Shown: one piece after another, positions 7,631-16,034 of the stretch
Layout: each line of letters starts with the position of its first letter
Numbering within the stretch: position 1 is the first letter of the stretch
Assembly (NCBI GenBank): GCA_964607835.1
Contig: CAZSLL010000001.1
Coordinates: 34,425 to 98,424, forward strand
From: DAOVFN01 sp964607835
Lineage (GTDB): Archaea; Aenigmatarchaeota; Aenigmatarchaeia; QMZP01
DNA length: 64,000 bases
Reading direction: 5' to 3'
Translations under genes and position numbers: made by a program
Notes under the pieces: model-generated
Told to the model about the DNA's origin: nothing
What the model saw: only the letters and a program-made list of their open reading frames with translations
The model's database searches: none

Positions 7631-7848
7631 TCAGGAGACCACAATGACCCCGACCTCTGGGTCCTTGATGTAATCCCTAAGCTTCTTCTCCGCGAGCGAC
7701 TTCACCTCTCCCTTGTTCGTGTAGCACCCCTTACCCAAAGGAACGCGTATGTTAGTTGCAGCCATAGCTGCCAGGGGGTAATCGAGTTCGAGGTTGCTGA
7801 ATACGTATCTTCCTTATGCTTCGTGACCTCTAGCCTTGCGTCTGCCAT
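7631..7848 (-). pseudogene. Small gene broken by one frameshift
   Basis: From the ATG at 7848 the frame reads MADARLEVTKHKE and then leaves register. One frame over, the sequence continues as GRYVFSNLELDYPLAAMAAT, then NIRVPLGKGCYTNKGEVKSL and a terminal AEKLRDYIKDPEVGVIVVS before the stop at 7631. The distance from ATG to stop is 218 nt, not a multiple of three. Restoring one base near 7808-7812 would give a coherent protein of about 72 residues. It precedes ftsZ's 3' end on the same strand. Since the assembly is a draft, a sequencing or assembly error is as likely as a real mutation. I do not recognise the family. Confidence 0.6.
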
Positions 7849-7886
7849 GATATCACAAAAAATAAATTGTGCGGGGCTTGTGCCCC

Positions 7887-8993
7887 CTACTTCACGAAAT
7901 CTATGCCAAGGACCTGTTCAATCTCCCTCTGCTTCTCTGAGGTGAAGGTCTTCTCAGGCCCGTAAATCTGGGAGGACTTCACGCCAGTCACGATGAGCAT
8001 GGCCCTTATGGTGTCTCCCAGCTCCTTTATTATCTGGGCTCCCCAGATAATCTTGGCTTCGGGGTTAATCTTGGCTGACACGCCCTCCACGATTTCCTGG
8101 CATTCCCTGATTGTCACGTCTGCCCCTCCGAACACGTTCACGAGAGCGCCTTCGGCCCCCTCGATGTCAACGTCCAGAAGCGGGTTGTTCAGGGCCTTCT
8201 CGACTGCCTCCATGGCCCGGTTCTCGGTGTCAGACTCGCCCATGCCAATCATGGCCAGGCCGCCTGAGCCCATGACAGCCCTGATGTCAGCGAAGTCCAG
8301 GTTCACGAGACCGGGCTTTGTGATGAGCTCTGCTATGCCCTTGACAGCGTTCACGAGAATCTCGTCAGCCACCTTGAAGGCCGTGGTTATGGACACGTCC
8401 GGGACAATCTCCAGGAGCTTGTCGTTGGGTATTACTATGAGGGTGTCGACCGCGGATTCCAGGCTCTCCAGCCCTGTCTGCGCGTTCTTGGTCCTGTTGG
8501 CCCCCTCCATTTCGAAGGGAAGGGTCACTATACCCACTGTGAGCGCCCCGAGCTTCTTGGCTATGTCAGCCACAACAGGGGCGGCTCCTGTACCTGTCCC
8601 GCCTCCGAGCCCGCAGTTCACGAACACCATGTCAGCGCCCTCGAGCGCCTTCTTGACCTCGTCCTTTGACTCCTTGGCTGCCTCTGAACCAACCTTGGGA
8701 TCAGCGCCTGCTCCGAGACCGCCTGTGAGGTCGCGGCCGATGAGAACCTTGTGGTCAGCGTCAGTGTAGAGGAGATCCTGGGCGTCCGTGTTGACGGCTA
8801 TGGTCTCGGCGCCGACAATGCCAACCTGCATGAGCCTTGATATGGTGTTGCCCCCTGCGCCCCCCACTCCTACAACCTTTATCTCTGCCTTCCTTGACTC
8901 CAGTATCTTCCTCAGTTCCTCGTCTGTCTCTGTATCTCTTTCGACCACTCTGTGTTCCTCTCGAATCACGTTGTTAACCATGGACTCGGTCAT
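7887..8993 (-). CDS. ftsZ: Cell-division GTPase FtsZ
   Basis: This tubulin homologue forms the division ring. It has 368 residues from the ATG at 8993. Key parts are KVVGVGGAGGNTISRL (nucleotide-binding start, about residues 39-54), the tubulin signature GGGTGTGAAPVVA (about 130-142), VTLPFEMEG, the T6/T7 region with IPNDKLLEIVPDVS, and NLDFADIRAVM. The open frame extends upstream to 9239, but that part contains a hydrophobic stretch unlike FtsZ, and the archaeal N-terminal extension is normally about 30-40 acidic residues, as found from 8993. It is followed by the frameshifted small gene and preceded by the FKBP gene on the same strand. Confidence 0.95.
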   Translation of the reverse strand: MTESMVNNVIREEHRVVERDTETDEELRKILESRKAEIKVVGVGGAGGNTISRLMQVGIVGAETIAVNTDAQDLLYTDADHKVLIGRDLTGGLGAGADPKVGSEAAKESKDEVKKALEGADMVFVNCGLGGGTGTGAAPVVADIAKKLGALTVGIVTLPFEMEGANRTKNAQTGLESLESAVDTLIVIPNDKLLEIVPDVSITTAFKVADEILVNAVKGIAELITKPGLVNLDFADIRAVMGSGGLAMIGMGESDTENRAMEAVEKALNNPLLDVDIEGAEGALVNVFGGADVTIRECQEIVEGVSAKINPEAKIIWGAQIIKELGDTIRAMLIVTGVKSSQIYGPEKTFTSEKQREIEQVLGIDFVK

Positions 8994-9126
8994 TCTGAAT
9001 CCCTCCTCTTCTCCAAAAGATTGATAATCGCAAGCTATTGAAATGGAAGCCGCGATGATTATGATAATAAAAGAAAGTTTTAAAAGCGTGACGTGGGAAG
9101 GGAAAAGTATAACAACGTTATCGGTT

Positions 9127-10168
9127 TCATTCTGCCGGCTCGCTCTTCTGTAACGAGGTTTCAGCTTTCCCAGGTCCTTCAGCCTTGGCCCCCGGAGACG
9201 GTTTCCCGGGCTGCTTTTCAGGCTCTTTCCCTGAGGCATTCACGCTCTTCGAGGGCGCGGGCTTCCCTTCTTTCTCCTCCACTTTCTGCGTGGGAGACGC
9301 TGCTTTCTCCTCCACTTTCTGCGTGGGAGACGCTGCTTTCTCCTCCACTTTCTGCGTNNNNNNNNNNNNNNNNNNNNNNNNNNNNNNNNNNNNNNNNNNN
9401 NNNNNNNNNNNNNNNNNNNNNNNNNNNNNNNNNNNNNNNNNNNNNNNNNNNNNNNNNCTCCACTTTCTGCGTGGGAGACGCTGCTTTCTCCTCCACTTTC
9501 TGCGTGGGAGACTTGTCCTTCACAGAGTAGCTGACCTCTTTCACGCCCTTTACCCACTTGGTTATCTGCATGCTGAGCATGGACTGGAGCTGTTCGGGAA
9601 CCTTCTTGTCCGTGGTTATGGTTAGCTTTCCGCTTTCTTCCGAGAAGCCAGCTTCCGCTGACATGTTGTAATGCTTGAGCAGAGCCATTGCCTGTTTCTC
9701 TGCCCCTTCTATCTTCCCGGTAACCTTTACCCAGTACTTCAGGTCCTTTCCAGCAAGGGGTGAATTGAAGTCCACCCTGACCCTGCCCCCTGAGACCGAC
9801 TGCACCTTTGCGTGCCTTCCATCAATGTTAACGAATATTCCCGGCTCTGGGTTAATCTTTTGTGCGTAGAACTTCTGAAGCGATAAAATCTTTATGAGCC
9901 TCGGGTCCCTCTTCCCGAACCCGTCCTCTTGGCTGACCCCGAACTCGCTCTCCTCACCCGGTTTCATGTTCCTGAGATGCTTCTCGACACCGGGCACTAC
10001 CATCCCAGAGCCGATAATCACGAGAGCTGGCCCGTATTCGACCTTGGGATCATGTATGCCCTCCTTCTTCGCCAGGGTCTCGTCAGTGAGGTCGAACACC
10101 TCCCCGGTGGAAGCAATCCTGCCAACGTACTCAATCCTCAGGAAGTCGCCGTCATGCATATCATGCAT
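9127..10168 (-). CDS. FKBP/SlyD-type peptidyl-prolyl isomerase with repeat tail (interrupted by assembly gap)
   Basis: The N-terminal ~160 residues match archaeal long FKBP/SlyD proteins: DFLRIEYVGRI, FDLTDETLAKKEGIHD, the flap region VIIGSGMVVPGVEKHLRNMK, and an IF domain with NPEPGIFVNIDGRHAKV. A second domain of about 70 residues follows (AMALLKHYNMSAEAG on). Then begin tandem 11-residue units EEKAASPTQKV encoded by a 33-bp repeat, which enter the N gap. On the far side the repeats resume and end in a Lys/Pro/Ala/Glu-rich tail stopping at 9127. The two sides are in different frames only because the gap length is arbitrary. A TATA box ATTTAAATAG (about 10189-10198) supports the start at 10168. 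Confidence 0.85.
9276..9510. repeat. 33-bp tandem repeat array containing a scaffold gap
   Basis: The unit (plus strand core CTCCACTTTCTGCGTGGGAG) recurs every 33 bp, with about three copies left of the Ns and two right of them. Copies are identical as far as visible. For the copies to stay in register the true gap would need to be 18, 51, 84 and so on bases, so the 100 Ns are a placeholder and the copy number is unknown. Confidence 0.9.
9358..9457. other. Assembly gap (100 N)
   Basis: Exactly 100 unknown bases lie inside the tandem repeat of the FKBP gene, the usual place for short-read assemblies to break. Any reading frame crossing it is unreliable. Confidence 1.
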
Positions 10169-10320
10169 AAAGAGAACAATGTGGGGGGCTATTTAAATTA
10201 GTGCCTTTTGTGCACAAATCTCACTTAAGAAGGCCTTGGTTGCAGTCCCTGCAGTAATCGGTCTCCATGCTTTACAAATCAGCCTTAAACTTAAAAGAGA
10301 AATGTTGCGAAGATTGGCCA

Positions 10321-10395
10321 TTAAACAATGAAGTTAGCGACGATTGACGTCATCGCCACGAACAGTATGAGCAACGGGAATATGATGTCCTTCAT
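10321..10395 (-). CDS. Possible 24-residue membrane peptide
   Basis: The frame encodes MKDIIFPLLILFVAMTSIVA followed by NFIV: one charged end and a single hydrophobic helix. It lies alone in the 240-bp gap between the FKBP gene and the EEP-family gene, divergent from the latter. Its size makes chance occurrence possible. The clean start, single helix and stop resemble other tiny membrane ORFs in this window (29743, 46664 and 53783). Confidence 0.35.
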   Translation of the reverse strand: MKDIIFPLLILFVAMTSIVANFIV

Positions 10396-10419
10396 AACAA
10401 ACAGAATGGCCTAAACCCC

Positions 10420-10427
10420 TTATAAAG
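10420..10427 (+). promoter_or_regulatory. TATA box for the EEP-family gene
   Basis: TTATAAAG lies about 21-28 bp before the ATG at 10448, fitting box A of a leaderless archaeal transcript. It favours this ATG over the in-frame TTG at 10436. Confidence 0.55.
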
Positions 10428-10447
10428 CTGATTGCTTGATTTCGTCA

Positions 10448-11512
10448 ATGCACGTTGTGTACGGCAATATGCCATGGGGTGGAATACGAAAGCTTTTTGT
10501 GTCTTGCAGGCCACAATCAATCCTGGTGTTATCCTTGAGGCTAAGGAATCTCGCTCTTCTGGGATTGGCTTTCGCCCTCCTCACAGCAGCGGCCGGGATG
10601 GGGGAGCAGACGGCCATGCTCATAAACGACACAGCTGACTTCATCTTTGACGTTGTGTTCGGGCCAGGCGTACCTGACCCTGACAGGGACAGCATAAAGA
10701 TAGCCACATGGAACGTGGAGAACTGGGGAAAGACCAAGTCCACTGACCCATGGAGGATGGACAAAATAGCTGACACGCTGGCCCAGTACGACCTGGTAGC
10801 TGTTCAGGAGATAAGCAACATAAGGGAAATCTCTGACCCCGGTTGCCCGAGGAACGAGAATGACTGCCCTGGTGACCCGGCATGCGGCATGATAGGCGGC
10901 GCACTCCAGTCCCATCTCAACGAGAGGCTGGGCCTTAACTACTCCTTTGCATTCAGCCCGCAGGTAAGGGACGAGAGGTACCTGTTCGTGTACAACCCCG
11001 AGAAGGTCAAGCTCCTTGAAGAGGGCCTGCTGGAGGACCCTGACGAGAGCGGACCGGCCTGCGACCCTGATCCGGATGACATCGGCCTCATGTCCAGGCA
11101 GCCCTTCATGGGAGTGTTCAGGGCAGGGGACTTCGACTTCATGCTCCTAAACGTTCACACCAGCCCCTACAGGAACCAGGAGGAGCTCGAGGGTCTGGAG
11201 AGGCTCTACAGAAGAGTCCTGGGAATGGGCGAGGAGGACGTCATAATCATTGGCGACCTGAACGCTGACTGTGATTATCTCCCTGAAAGGGAGAGCACGG
11301 GCCTGGGAGACAGGGAGTTCCGATGGGTGGTTCCGGAGGACGCCGACACCACTGTGGGAAGGTCAGACTGCGCTTACGATGCCCTGATAATCACTCAGGC
11401 AACCTTCACTGACTTTTCTGGAAGCTGGGGTATAGAAAAAGGCATACCAAGGAACGTGAGCGACCATTACCCGGTATGGGCAGAGTTCTACACCGATTCT
11501 GACCAGGACTGA
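10448..11512 (+). CDS. Endonuclease/exonuclease/phosphatase (DNase I-like) family protein, probably exported
   Basis: About 354 residues. After a hydrophobic segment near residues 30-55 (signal anchor, LRNLALLGLAFALLTAAAG) the EEP fold begins with IKIATWNVENWG. It continues with YDLVAVQEI (metal-binding Glu), NVHTSP, IIGDLNADCDY (catalytic Asp/Asn) and ends with SDHYPVWAEF (catalytic Asp-His). These are the four standard active-site blocks of DNase I-like phosphodiesterases, so the enzyme looks intact. Several Cys in the middle (CPRNENDCPGDPAC) suggest disulfides and an extracellular location. The substrate could be DNA or another phosphodiester. It overlaps by 25 bp the tail of the convergent small gene at 11488. 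Confidence 0.8.
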   Translation: MHVVYGNMPWGGIRKLFVSCRPQSILVLSLRLRNLALLGLAFALLTAAAGMGEQTAMLINDTADFIFDVVFGPGVPDPDRDSIKIATWNVENWGKTKSTDPWRMDKIADTLAQYDLVAVQEISNIREISDPGCPRNENDCPGDPACGMIGGALQSHLNERLGLNYSFAFSPQVRDERYLFVYNPEKVKLLEEGLLEDPDESGPACDPDPDDIGLMSRQPFMGVFRAGDFDFMLLNVHTSPYRNQEELEGLERLYRRVLGMGEEDVIIIGDLNADCDYLPERESTGLGDREFRWVVPEDADTTVGRSDCAYDALIITQATFTDFSGSWGIEKGIPRNVSDHYPVWAEFYTDSDQD

Positions 11513-11700
11513 AAAATCCTGGGCATATCAATCCTGATGCAATAGGACTTGCGGTCGCCCCGGCCCCTGCACCTGTCCAGAAAGTACGAGACGCAGTCCG
11601 CAATCTCACTTTCGGTGTATGCATCCCTGCCCCGCAGGCCCTGCGCAAGCTCAAGGGACAGTGCATCCATCTCAGATTCCGTGATTTCAGGATAGGGCAT
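11488..11700 (-). CDS. Small uncharacterised acidic protein (70 aa)
   Basis: The frame runs from ATG 11700 with MPYPEITESEMDALSLELAQ then GLRGRDAYTESEIADCVSYF and a basic C-terminal part with three Cys overall. The first half looks like two amphipathic helices. It is convergent with the EEP gene (25-bp overlap at the 3' ends) and divergent from the vWA operon; the AT-rich stretch after 11700 can host promoters for both directions. No family recognised. Confidence 0.5.
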   Translation of the reverse strand: MPYPEITESEMDALSLELAQGLRGRDAYTESEIADCVSYFLDRCRGRGDRKSYCIRIDMPRIFQSWSESV

Positions 11701-11774
11701 GAAAATTTCTGGGCAAATACTCTTTATATCCCTTTGGGCGGCTTTATTAGGCCGCTTATTTAATTATATAACCG

Positions 11775-14700
11775 ATGGTCTGCCCCAGCCGCCAGAGCAG
11801 GAAGGGCTTCCTTTTGTCAGTGGACGCCGTAATCGCCATAGGCCTCATACTGACCCTCGCTGTATTCATCGGGGGGCTGTCCATGACATATCACTCCCCT
11901 GAGCTCAGGTACCAGAGGCTCTATTATGCATCCAAGGACATACTGATGCTACTGGAGAACGCCAGGATAGACCAGCTCCAGGAGTTCGATGTCGTTAGAC
12001 ACTACCATTCCACGGGAGTCCTGACAGAGGATGACATGGACAAGACCCTGCTCGACATCATAGGCTCCATGTGGTCCTCAGGCAATGCCACCCTTCACGA
12101 CCATGCATCCAACATCACCGGAAGCATACTCAATCAGACCCTGGCTCCTGGCTACAATTGCGAGGTAGTGATGGGCGGAGACAGTATTTACTCGCGGGGC
12201 CCTGATGATGGGGGCTTCCTGGCCAGGCTCTCCAGCCTTGTCTCAGGCGTGGAGCGCGGAAAGCCCGTGGACGGTTATTTCGCGAGGGCATATCCCTCCA
12301 TGGTGGGAGGCTTCAGGTCCCAGTATGCCTACTTCGGTGGATACGTGGGCCAGGGAAATCTCAGCACGTACCTCGAGCTCCCTGACTTCGATTCCATCAT
12401 ATCCGTGGACATGGAGATGGACGCAGGAGGGGATTTTGACCTCTATGTCAACGGCACGCATTCAGGCTCATATGAAGAGAGCCTAAACGACACCATGCGC
12501 TCAGAGAGGTGGGAAGTTGACGAGGCATACTACGCAAACCTCGGCGAGGGGCTCAATGTCCTGGAGATACGGTTCCCTGAGGGAGGAAGCTACATCGGGG
12601 GCGGATACATAAAAGTGCTCTATAACACCACCAGCCTAAACGCCACCTCAGACGATGAGTACGGAGAGAATGCCATAAGGCTTGTGAGGCTGCCCGGAAT
12701 ATCCGGGATAATGAACCTCTATTCGTCGTTCTACGTGCCAGGACTCCTCAACTCCATTGAGGCCTTCCTGCATTACGACTCTGACGTGCCGGTCACCAAG
12801 TACCTGAGCCTGGGCAACATAACGGTTTTCGAGGACAACCAAACAGGTGAGAAGCATGTCCTTCTGTCCAGCCAGGACATTGAGGGAAACCTGTCTGACC
12901 ACGGAAGGGGCCTGGACTACCTTAGCGGCATGACCTGCCCGGTAAGGCTGGGCATGAAAAACGTGACCTACATACTCGGCGAGGCGGGCTTCGCGGACGT
13001 GGTGCTCATAACAGACAGGACAGGCAGCATGACGAGCTGTGACGTGGACGCGGAATGCTCCTCAGACCTCTGCGACTCCACAGATCCGTGCCACGACAGG
13101 AGGAGCAATGTTGCGGTGGACACGGACAGCACTTTCATAAGCACTATCCTTGAGGCCGAGGGGAGCAACTACGTGGGCCTGATAGGATACGGTGAGCGCC
13201 ACGGCAGCACGTGCAGCTTCCATGACATAAGCAATGACAACTCCACACTCCAGGAAAGGGTGGGTGACTACAATTACGGCGGGAGCTGGCAGGAATGCGG
13301 CTGGACCTGCACATCGTGCGGCGTGGCCGGGGCCACCGAGCTCCTCCAGGAAAAGGAGACCCTGTACAACCTGACATTAAGGCAGGACATCGACAGGAGC
13401 CTCCATGAACTGAGCGGCAGCTCCAACCCATCGGACAGCATAAGCCTGAATCTTCCGGGCCTGAACAAATCCAGGCTGGTGAAGTCAAGGCTGACCATAT
13501 TCGCGAGGGATGAGGACCCTGATAACGGTTACCAGCAATGCTTGCTCCTCAACGGCAACTATCTGGGCAGGGTGTGCAAGTCAAGCGAGAGCTCTGAGGA
13601 CTGGCACACATGCAGCTATGTGGTGGAGCCCGGATGGCTCAATGAGGGAAGCAACACCGTGCAGATAACCGCGGGCACCCAGGACGACTGTTTCGAATCC
13701 GGGGGCTACAGCTGGGACGCCAAGGACATCAGGCTCATGGCATGGGAGCACAGGAGCAGCCAGTCGGCCAGGACTGCGAACTCAACCTCAGGGGTTGTAC
13801 CCGTCAACTCAGAGTCATGGTACATGCTCTCAGAGCTTTGGGAGCACGAGGATGACTATCCAAACCCGGTGGACTTCACGTCAGGGCTCAATGACTCGGG
13901 CACAAGCACATTCGGCCTGGGCTCTGCGGCTGACGGGTGGGACTGGGATGACCAGGTCTACGGGTTCTCAGGAACTTGCGATTTCAACGGAGAAAGCGGG
14001 GGAGAGCTTGAGCTCTACACCAGATACGATTCTGATGACAAGTCCTGCGCATACGGCACAGAGTTCGAGGTCACCCCCGGAATGCTCTCTCTCATACAGT
14101 CAGGTGCGGGGTTCGGGGTTTCTTTCTGGTATGAGTGGCAGAGGGAAAGCTGGTGGAACGTGTGGGAGTCTGAGGATGAGGCCTGGGTGAAGGCAAGGAT
14201 TTCCGGGCCAGCCGGAAGCGCTTGCGAAGACCCTGATGACTGCTACCTCGGGAGGGACATGGACTCAGGGCATTCGGGCAGGGACTCCACACCAGAGGTT
14301 TACGCAGAAGACGACCCTGACAACAGCTTCTCCGGAACCTTCTTCCAGGACATATCCTCATGGATAGACGCTGCAGGCACATACTACATCGACCTGGGGG
14401 GCAAGATAAGGAACAGCCAGAGCAGCGAGCGGGGATACTTCCGCTTCGATGATATTGCGGCAGGGATATACAACCAGAGCGAGCCTGAGGCCAGGCTGTC
14501 ATTCCCGGGGGTGAACATGAGCCTGGTCAAGGCAGCGACCCTGAGGTTCCAGGCCAGGGGAATAGACCCGGAACACTATGACTGCATTTATGTCAACGGA
14601 TACCACATCGGCATGGCTGACTACCAGGAATACTCTGGGAGCGGAGACTGGGAGAACGTGAGCTTAGACGTTAACGCCATGTACCTCACTGAGGGAGAGA

Positions 14701-16034
14701 ACCTTATTGAGCTCACCGGGGGCACGCCTGACGGATGCAACAGGACAGGTGACAACGACCAGTGGGAGGCCAGGAACCTTGAACTGGAGCTAGTTCATTC
14801 AGCAGAGCACCACCAGTACCTCAGGAGCAAGAGCATGCTCATAATGAGCGACGGCGAAGCCAACACGGTCATAGGGGACTGCCCGAACTACGGCTCTGGG
14901 GGGTGTCCCACTGTCCCCGGATGGCTCACGCCCTCAGAGGAGACCGTGGAGAGGGCTTGCGAGGCGCATGACAAATTCAACATAAGCATATACGCCATAG
15001 CATTCGGCAACGCGGGACAGGATGCCATAGACATGCTTCAGGAAGCTGCATGCTGCGACAACTGCACGCACTTCTACGTGAGCAATGACGCAGACGACCT
15101 CAAGGAGATATATTCGCAGATAGCCCAGGGCATAATAAACTCAAGCTGGGCTAACCAGACCCTTGAGGTCACCCAGGACATAGGAGTGATAAGCAACCTG
15201 TATCCAGACTCTTATATCAGGCTGAACTATACATCATTCATGGGGCCGCCTGAATACGGGGAGATTGTGTACAATTTCCAGACCAGCAGCTTCCTTGGCA
15301 TGTCAGGGAACCAAACTGTCACTGACAACGCGACCATGACCAAGGAGGGTTGGTTCTTCGTGCCAGGGAACGTGGAGATAACAGAGGCCAAGGCAACCTC
15401 CTACTCTTCCCAGTTCTGGACTGACAGGCTTTACGTGAAGAACAGCTCCAGCCCGGAATGGGAAAGGGTTTTCTGGCTAGGGGACTATGTCGAGAGCAAC
15501 TACTCAAGGGTCGGGGACCCCTTCACCGTCAACATACCAGTGGAGCACATTGGCTCTGGGAACAATTCTGTGAGGATAGGAGCGGGATACGGGCCTGAGA
15601 ACGGCACCGGGGGCTCTCCGGACACGAGAATAATATACACCGGCAGGCTGTCAGGGATAGCCCTTGAGGGATATAGCGACGTCTTCCCGAGGGCAGAAGG
15701 AAGCACGTTCACGGTCCATTACGACACTGACGGGGACAATGTCTCAGACGGCTCGGTAACGGTTTCCATAGGACCCAACCCCTCTGACCAGTTCGACCCC
15801 ATGAACGACTCCATAGACAACGCCTTCATGAGGCTCATGGATTCCCTGAACGTGGTGTGGGACTCCTCGCCCGGGTCAATTGGCTCCGGGACGCCGGAAG
15901 ACCCGTATGACGCGTCCGTGGACAACCCCATAGACTTCCGGATAAGCGATGAGATTGACATTGACTCTGCAATGATTCAGGGCGTGCCGAGTCTCTGGGG
16001 ACCGGTCAAGATTGAGGTGAGGGTATGGAATTAA
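11775..16034 (+). CDS. Giant surface protein: pilin-like N-terminus, split vWA domain, beta-sandwich modules
   Basis: This 1419-residue protein starts with RKGFLLSVDAVIAIGLILTL, a basic turn plus hydrophobic helix like a type IV pilin signal, so it is probably anchored outside the cell. A von Willebrand A domain begins near residue 410 with VVLITDRTGSM, whose D-x-T-x-S fits the MIDAS metal site. It resumes near residue 1020 with SMLIMSDGEAN and ISIYAIAFG, so about 480 residues are inserted. The insert holds two similar ~100-residue units (each with LxxFxAR, CxxxNGxxxG and LxEGxNxxxxTxGTxD features). Related but weaker units occur near 200-285 and 1200-1290 (LYVNG...LNVLEI). It is rich in Cys and N-x-S/T sites. 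It heads a four-gene operon, overlapping the next gene. Confidence 0.75.
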   Translation: MVCPSRQSRKGFLLSVDAVIAIGLILTLAVFIGGLSMTYHSPELRYQRLYYASKDILMLLENARIDQLQEFDVVRHYHSTGVLTEDDMDKTLLDIIGSMWSSGNATLHDHASNITGSILNQTLAPGYNCEVVMGGDSIYSRGPDDGGFLARLSSLVSGVERGKPVDGYFARAYPSMVGGFRSQYAYFGGYVGQGNLSTYLELPDFDSIISVDMEMDAGGDFDLYVNGTHSGSYEESLNDTMRSERWEVDEAYYANLGEGLNVLEIRFPEGGSYIGGGYIKVLYNTTSLNATSDDEYGENAIRLVRLPGISGIMNLYSSFYVPGLLNSIEAFLHYDSDVPVTKYLSLGNITVFEDNQTGEKHVLLSSQDIEGNLSDHGRGLDYLSGMTCPVRLGMKNVTYILGEAGFADVVLITDRTGSMTSCDVDAECSSDLCDSTDPCHDRRSNVAVDTDSTFISTILEAEGSNYVGLIGYGERHGSTCSFHDISNDNSTLQERVGDYNYGGSWQECGWTCTSCGVAGATELLQEKETLYNLTLRQDIDRSLHELSGSSNPSDSISLNLPGLNKSRLVKSRLTIFARDEDPDNGYQQCLLLNGNYLGRVCKSSESSEDWHTCSYVVEPGWLNEGSNTVQITAGTQDDCFESGGYSWDAKDIRLMAWEHRSSQSARTANSTSGVVPVNSESWYMLSELWEHEDDYPNPVDFTSGLNDSGTSTFGLGSAADGWDWDDQVYGFSGTCDFNGESGGELELYTRYDSDDKSCAYGTEFEVTPGMLSLIQSGAGFGVSFWYEWQRESWWNVWESEDEAWVKARISGPAGSACEDPDDCYLGRDMDSGHSGRDSTPEVYAEDDPDNSFSGTFFQDISSWIDAAGTYYIDLGGKIRNSQSSERGYFRFDDIAAGIYNQSEPEARLSFPGVNMSLVKAATLRFQARGIDPEHYDCIYVNGYHIGMADYQEYSGSGDWENVSLDVNAMYLTEGENLIELTGGTPDGCNRTGDNDQWEARNLELELVHSAEHHQYLRSKSMLIMSDGEANTVIGDCPNYGSGGCPTVPGWLTPSEETVERACEAHDKFNISIYAIAFGNAGQDAIDMLQEAACCDNCTHFYVSNDADDLKEIYSQIAQGIINSSWANQTLEVTQDIGVISNLYPDSYIRLNYTSFMGPPEYGEIVYNFQTSSFLGMSGNQTVTDNATMTKEGWFFVPGNVEITEAKATSYSSQFWTDRLYVKNSSSPEWERVFWLGDYVESNYSRVGDPFTVNIPVEHIGSGNNSVRIGAGYGPENGTGGSPDTRIIYTGRLSGIALEGYSDVFPRAEGSTFTVHYDTDGDNVSDGSVTVSIGPNPSDQFDPMNDSIDNAFMRLMDSLNVVWDSSPGSIGSGTPEDPYDASVDNPIDFRISDEIDIDSAMIQGVPSLWGPVKIEVRVWN

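Noticed and set aside
7993..8769. 258-residue plus-strand frame
   Set aside because: Exact antisense of ftsZ, rich in Ser/Pro/Met as expected for a shadow of a conserved gene.
8994..9239. N-terminal extension of FtsZ (82 more residues)
   Set aside because: The extension contains a hydrophobic run and basic segment not seen in FtsZ; ATG 8993 gives the usual archaeal length.
9276..9510. CRISPR-like array
   Set aside because: Repeats are directly adjacent with no spacers and keep the coding frame; no cas genes are nearby.
9185..9625. Open frames running through the N gap
   Set aside because: They exist only because Ns are read as X; gap length is arbitrary and the frames are shadows of the FKBP gene.
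10229..10280. 15-codon frame with CRDC on the minus strand
   Set aside because: Too short and isolated to support as a gene.
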